Below the pieces are notes generated by a model. That model made no database searches. It was not told the DNA's origin and saw only the letters and a list, made by a program, of their open reading frames with translations. DNA of 64,000 nt, taken from the NCBI RefSeq assembly GCF_030068615.1, contig NZ_JASJOC010000003.1, positions 457,090-521,089 on the forward strand, written 5' to 3'. This stretch comes from Halostagnicola sp. A-GB9-2. GTDB lineage: Archaea > Halobacteriota > Halobacteria > Halobacteriales > Natrialbaceae. The translations under genes were made by a program, and so were the position numbers. The stretch's first letter is position 1. Each line of letters begins with the position of its first letter. Positions 62,774 to 64,000 of this stretch are shown here, piece after piece.

Positions 62774-64000
62774 ATGACAAACGAAAATTCATATCGCGAA
62801 AAGGGACGCGCACTGTTCCTTGCCGTGATGATGGTCCTGTCTGTCGTTGCGATGTCCGCAGCGTTTGCGGGTGCAGCGGCAGCACACAACCATAGCTACG
62901 ACGACGACGGACCAACTTACGAAACCGGAGACACTATCGATGAGGTTTGGATTGGTCAAGAGGTAACGATTGAAGAGGATGATGACTCTGGTATTGAGGT
63001 CTACGAAGGCCTGAACCCATCAACTGGCGACGATTCACCAATTACCACGTTGCGAGTTGACAGCGATAATGAGGCAACTCTCGATACTGAGAACCTCGAA
63101 GCCGGAGAACCATACACCCTCGAGAGCTCATCTTGGAGTGATGAAAGCTTCTGGGCACTTGAAGAAGAGCTAGACATCGACTTCGATAGTAGCAGTGTCT
63201 ACGAAGAAGATGATGATGTCACAATCGACTTCGAGTCCGAAAGAAATGACTTCATGGTCAATGTGACCGAAGACAGTCTCGACGAAGATGAACTCGGCAA
63301 TCTCTTCGTCGAAACCGGTGCTGTTGATGAGATCAACACTGAGTACGACGATGTTGCGATCCTCACAATAGAGGACATCGAAGGCAACAACGAGGAAATC
63401 TCAGCCGACTTCTCCGACTCAGGAATTGAAGCAGGAGACTACGACTTCAACTTCAACGTTACTGATTCGCTCGCTGAGGAAAACGCATCAATTGAGGTAA
63501 CTGAAGACGACGAAGACATTGAATTCGTTGACATTGATAGTGTCGAAGAAGGTGAAATCGGTAACATCACCATCGATGCAGGAAATGCCGGCGAAGCCGC
63601 GTTCTCCTTTGGAGATCGTGACGAGAATCACGTGGTCAACATGAGCCTCGACATCGACGAGGACGAAGTTGTCCTTGAGCACAACACTCACCTCGCAGGC
63701 GTAGAGGAGGGTTCGGATGCTGAAGAGGAAGCAGGTAACGCAGGATGGACGGCTCATAACGCATCCATCACCGACTTCGATATGTACACCGAACTCGGTG
63801 ACGATGAGATCCTCCCCGCAGAGACTTGGGACCTCGAGATCGGTGAAGATGCAGATGAGACTGGAGTTGAAAGCTCAACCTTCATTGATGAAAGCCACGA
63901 CCGTGACCTGTTCACGATCGGTGACCGTTCAGCACCATCTGACGCAGTAACGCAGACTGCGCCACACGACGACGATGTTGAAGACCTTGACGACTACGAC
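62774..64000 (+). CDS. S-layer-type surface glycoprotein, second paralog (3' end outside window)
   Basis: The frame is open from ATG 62774 to the window end (409 codons, no stop). The signal region is nearly identical to the first paralog (YREKGRALFLAVMMVLSVVA). The mature part keeps its landmarks: HNHSYDDDGPTY, GIEVYEGLNPSTGDDSP, VEEGEIGNITIDAGNAG, AGWTAHNASITDF and DRSAPSDAVTQTAPHDDD. Between these blocks the sequence has diverged by substitutions and small indels, so this is a tandem duplication, not a recent copy. Sequons such as NVT, NMS and NAS are present. The C-terminus and PGF-CTERM tail are expected beyond the window. Confidence 0.88.
   Translation, partial: MTNENSYREKGRALFLAVMMVLSVVAMSAAFAGAAAAHNHSYDDDGPTYETGDTIDEVWIGQEVTIEEDDDSGIEVYEGLNPSTGDDSPITTLRVDSDNEATLDTENLEAGEPYTLESSSWSDESFWALEEELDIDFDSSSVYEEDDDVTIDFESERNDFMVNVTEDSLDEDELGNLFVETGAVDEINTEYDDVAILTIEDIEGNNEEISADFSDSGIEAGDYDFNFNVTDSLAEENASIEVTEDDEDIEFVDIDSVEEGEIGNITIDAGNAGEAAFSFGDRDENHVVNMSLDIDEDEVVLEHNTHLAGVEEGSDAEEEAGNAGWTAHNASITDFDMYTELGDDEILPAETWDLEIGEDADETGVESSTFIDESHDRDLFTIGDRSAPSDAVTQTAPHDDDVEDLDDYD

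Overview
The window is a 64 kb piece of a haloarchaeal chromosome (class Halobacteria; a Natrialbales-type genus such as Natrinema or Haloterrigena would fit, but no genus can be fixed from this sequence). The evidence is high GC, very acidic proteins, Tat-type lipoprotein signals (RR followed by a lipobox Cys), an archaeal sn-glycerol-1-phosphate dehydrogenase, HalOD1 and DUF7344-type regulatory proteins, TrmB paralogs, PGF-CTERM surface glycoproteins and a FolC-FolP fusion. No rRNA, tRNA, transposase or CRISPR array was found.

Layout. 1-5 kb: 3' part of valS, a lipoprotein, two small regulatory or unknown genes and a DUF1405 membrane protein. 5.0-6.6 kb: an AT-rich island with a Tat-exported, Cys-rich, halocin C8-like precursor and a small membrane protein. 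6.7-19 kb: metabolic and transport genes (pdxS, a VOC protein, thrB, two MFS carriers, a polysaccharide deacetylase, an FAD/NAD oxidoreductase, a PQQ-type propeller lipoprotein). 19-33 kb: a cupredoxin/sugar dehydrogenase fusion, carB, an acetolactate synthase-like TPP enzyme, folCP and trpB. 33-42 kb: surface and envelope genes (GT4 glycosyltransferase, acidic membrane protein, S9 peptidase, flippase-like membrane protein, egsA, FkbM methyltransferase, SDR epimerase). 42-48 kb: regulators (DUF7344 HTH, HalOD1, a broken TrmB gene divergent from an intact TrmB, a RAD55/KaiC-like protein with no clear P-loop, a CheY-like receiver). 48-58 kb: a membrane-bound spermidine synthase-like protein, a TMEM175-type channel, and an efflux locus (RND/MMPL transporter plus a COG1361/NEW3 exported protein) divergent from a TetR repressor with clear operator-like palindromes. 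58-64 kb: a candidate structured RNA and two tandem S-layer-type PGF-CTERM glycoproteins with duplicated promoters; the second runs off the window.

For a second look: (1) the halocin-like precursor, whose eight C-terminal cysteines have mirror-symmetric spacing; (2) an 82-bp MITE-like palindrome present twice, 16 kb apart and inverted; (3) a second, looser family of palindromes next to stop codons; (4) the TetR/RND/NEW3 locus with an 18-bp perfect palindrome; (5) the S-layer paralog pair with a conserved TATA and leader; (6) a 79-nt structured element behind a TATA-like box; (7) an array of TTC-loop hairpins upstream of carB. Identifications rest on reading the translations and recalling families. 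No database search was run.
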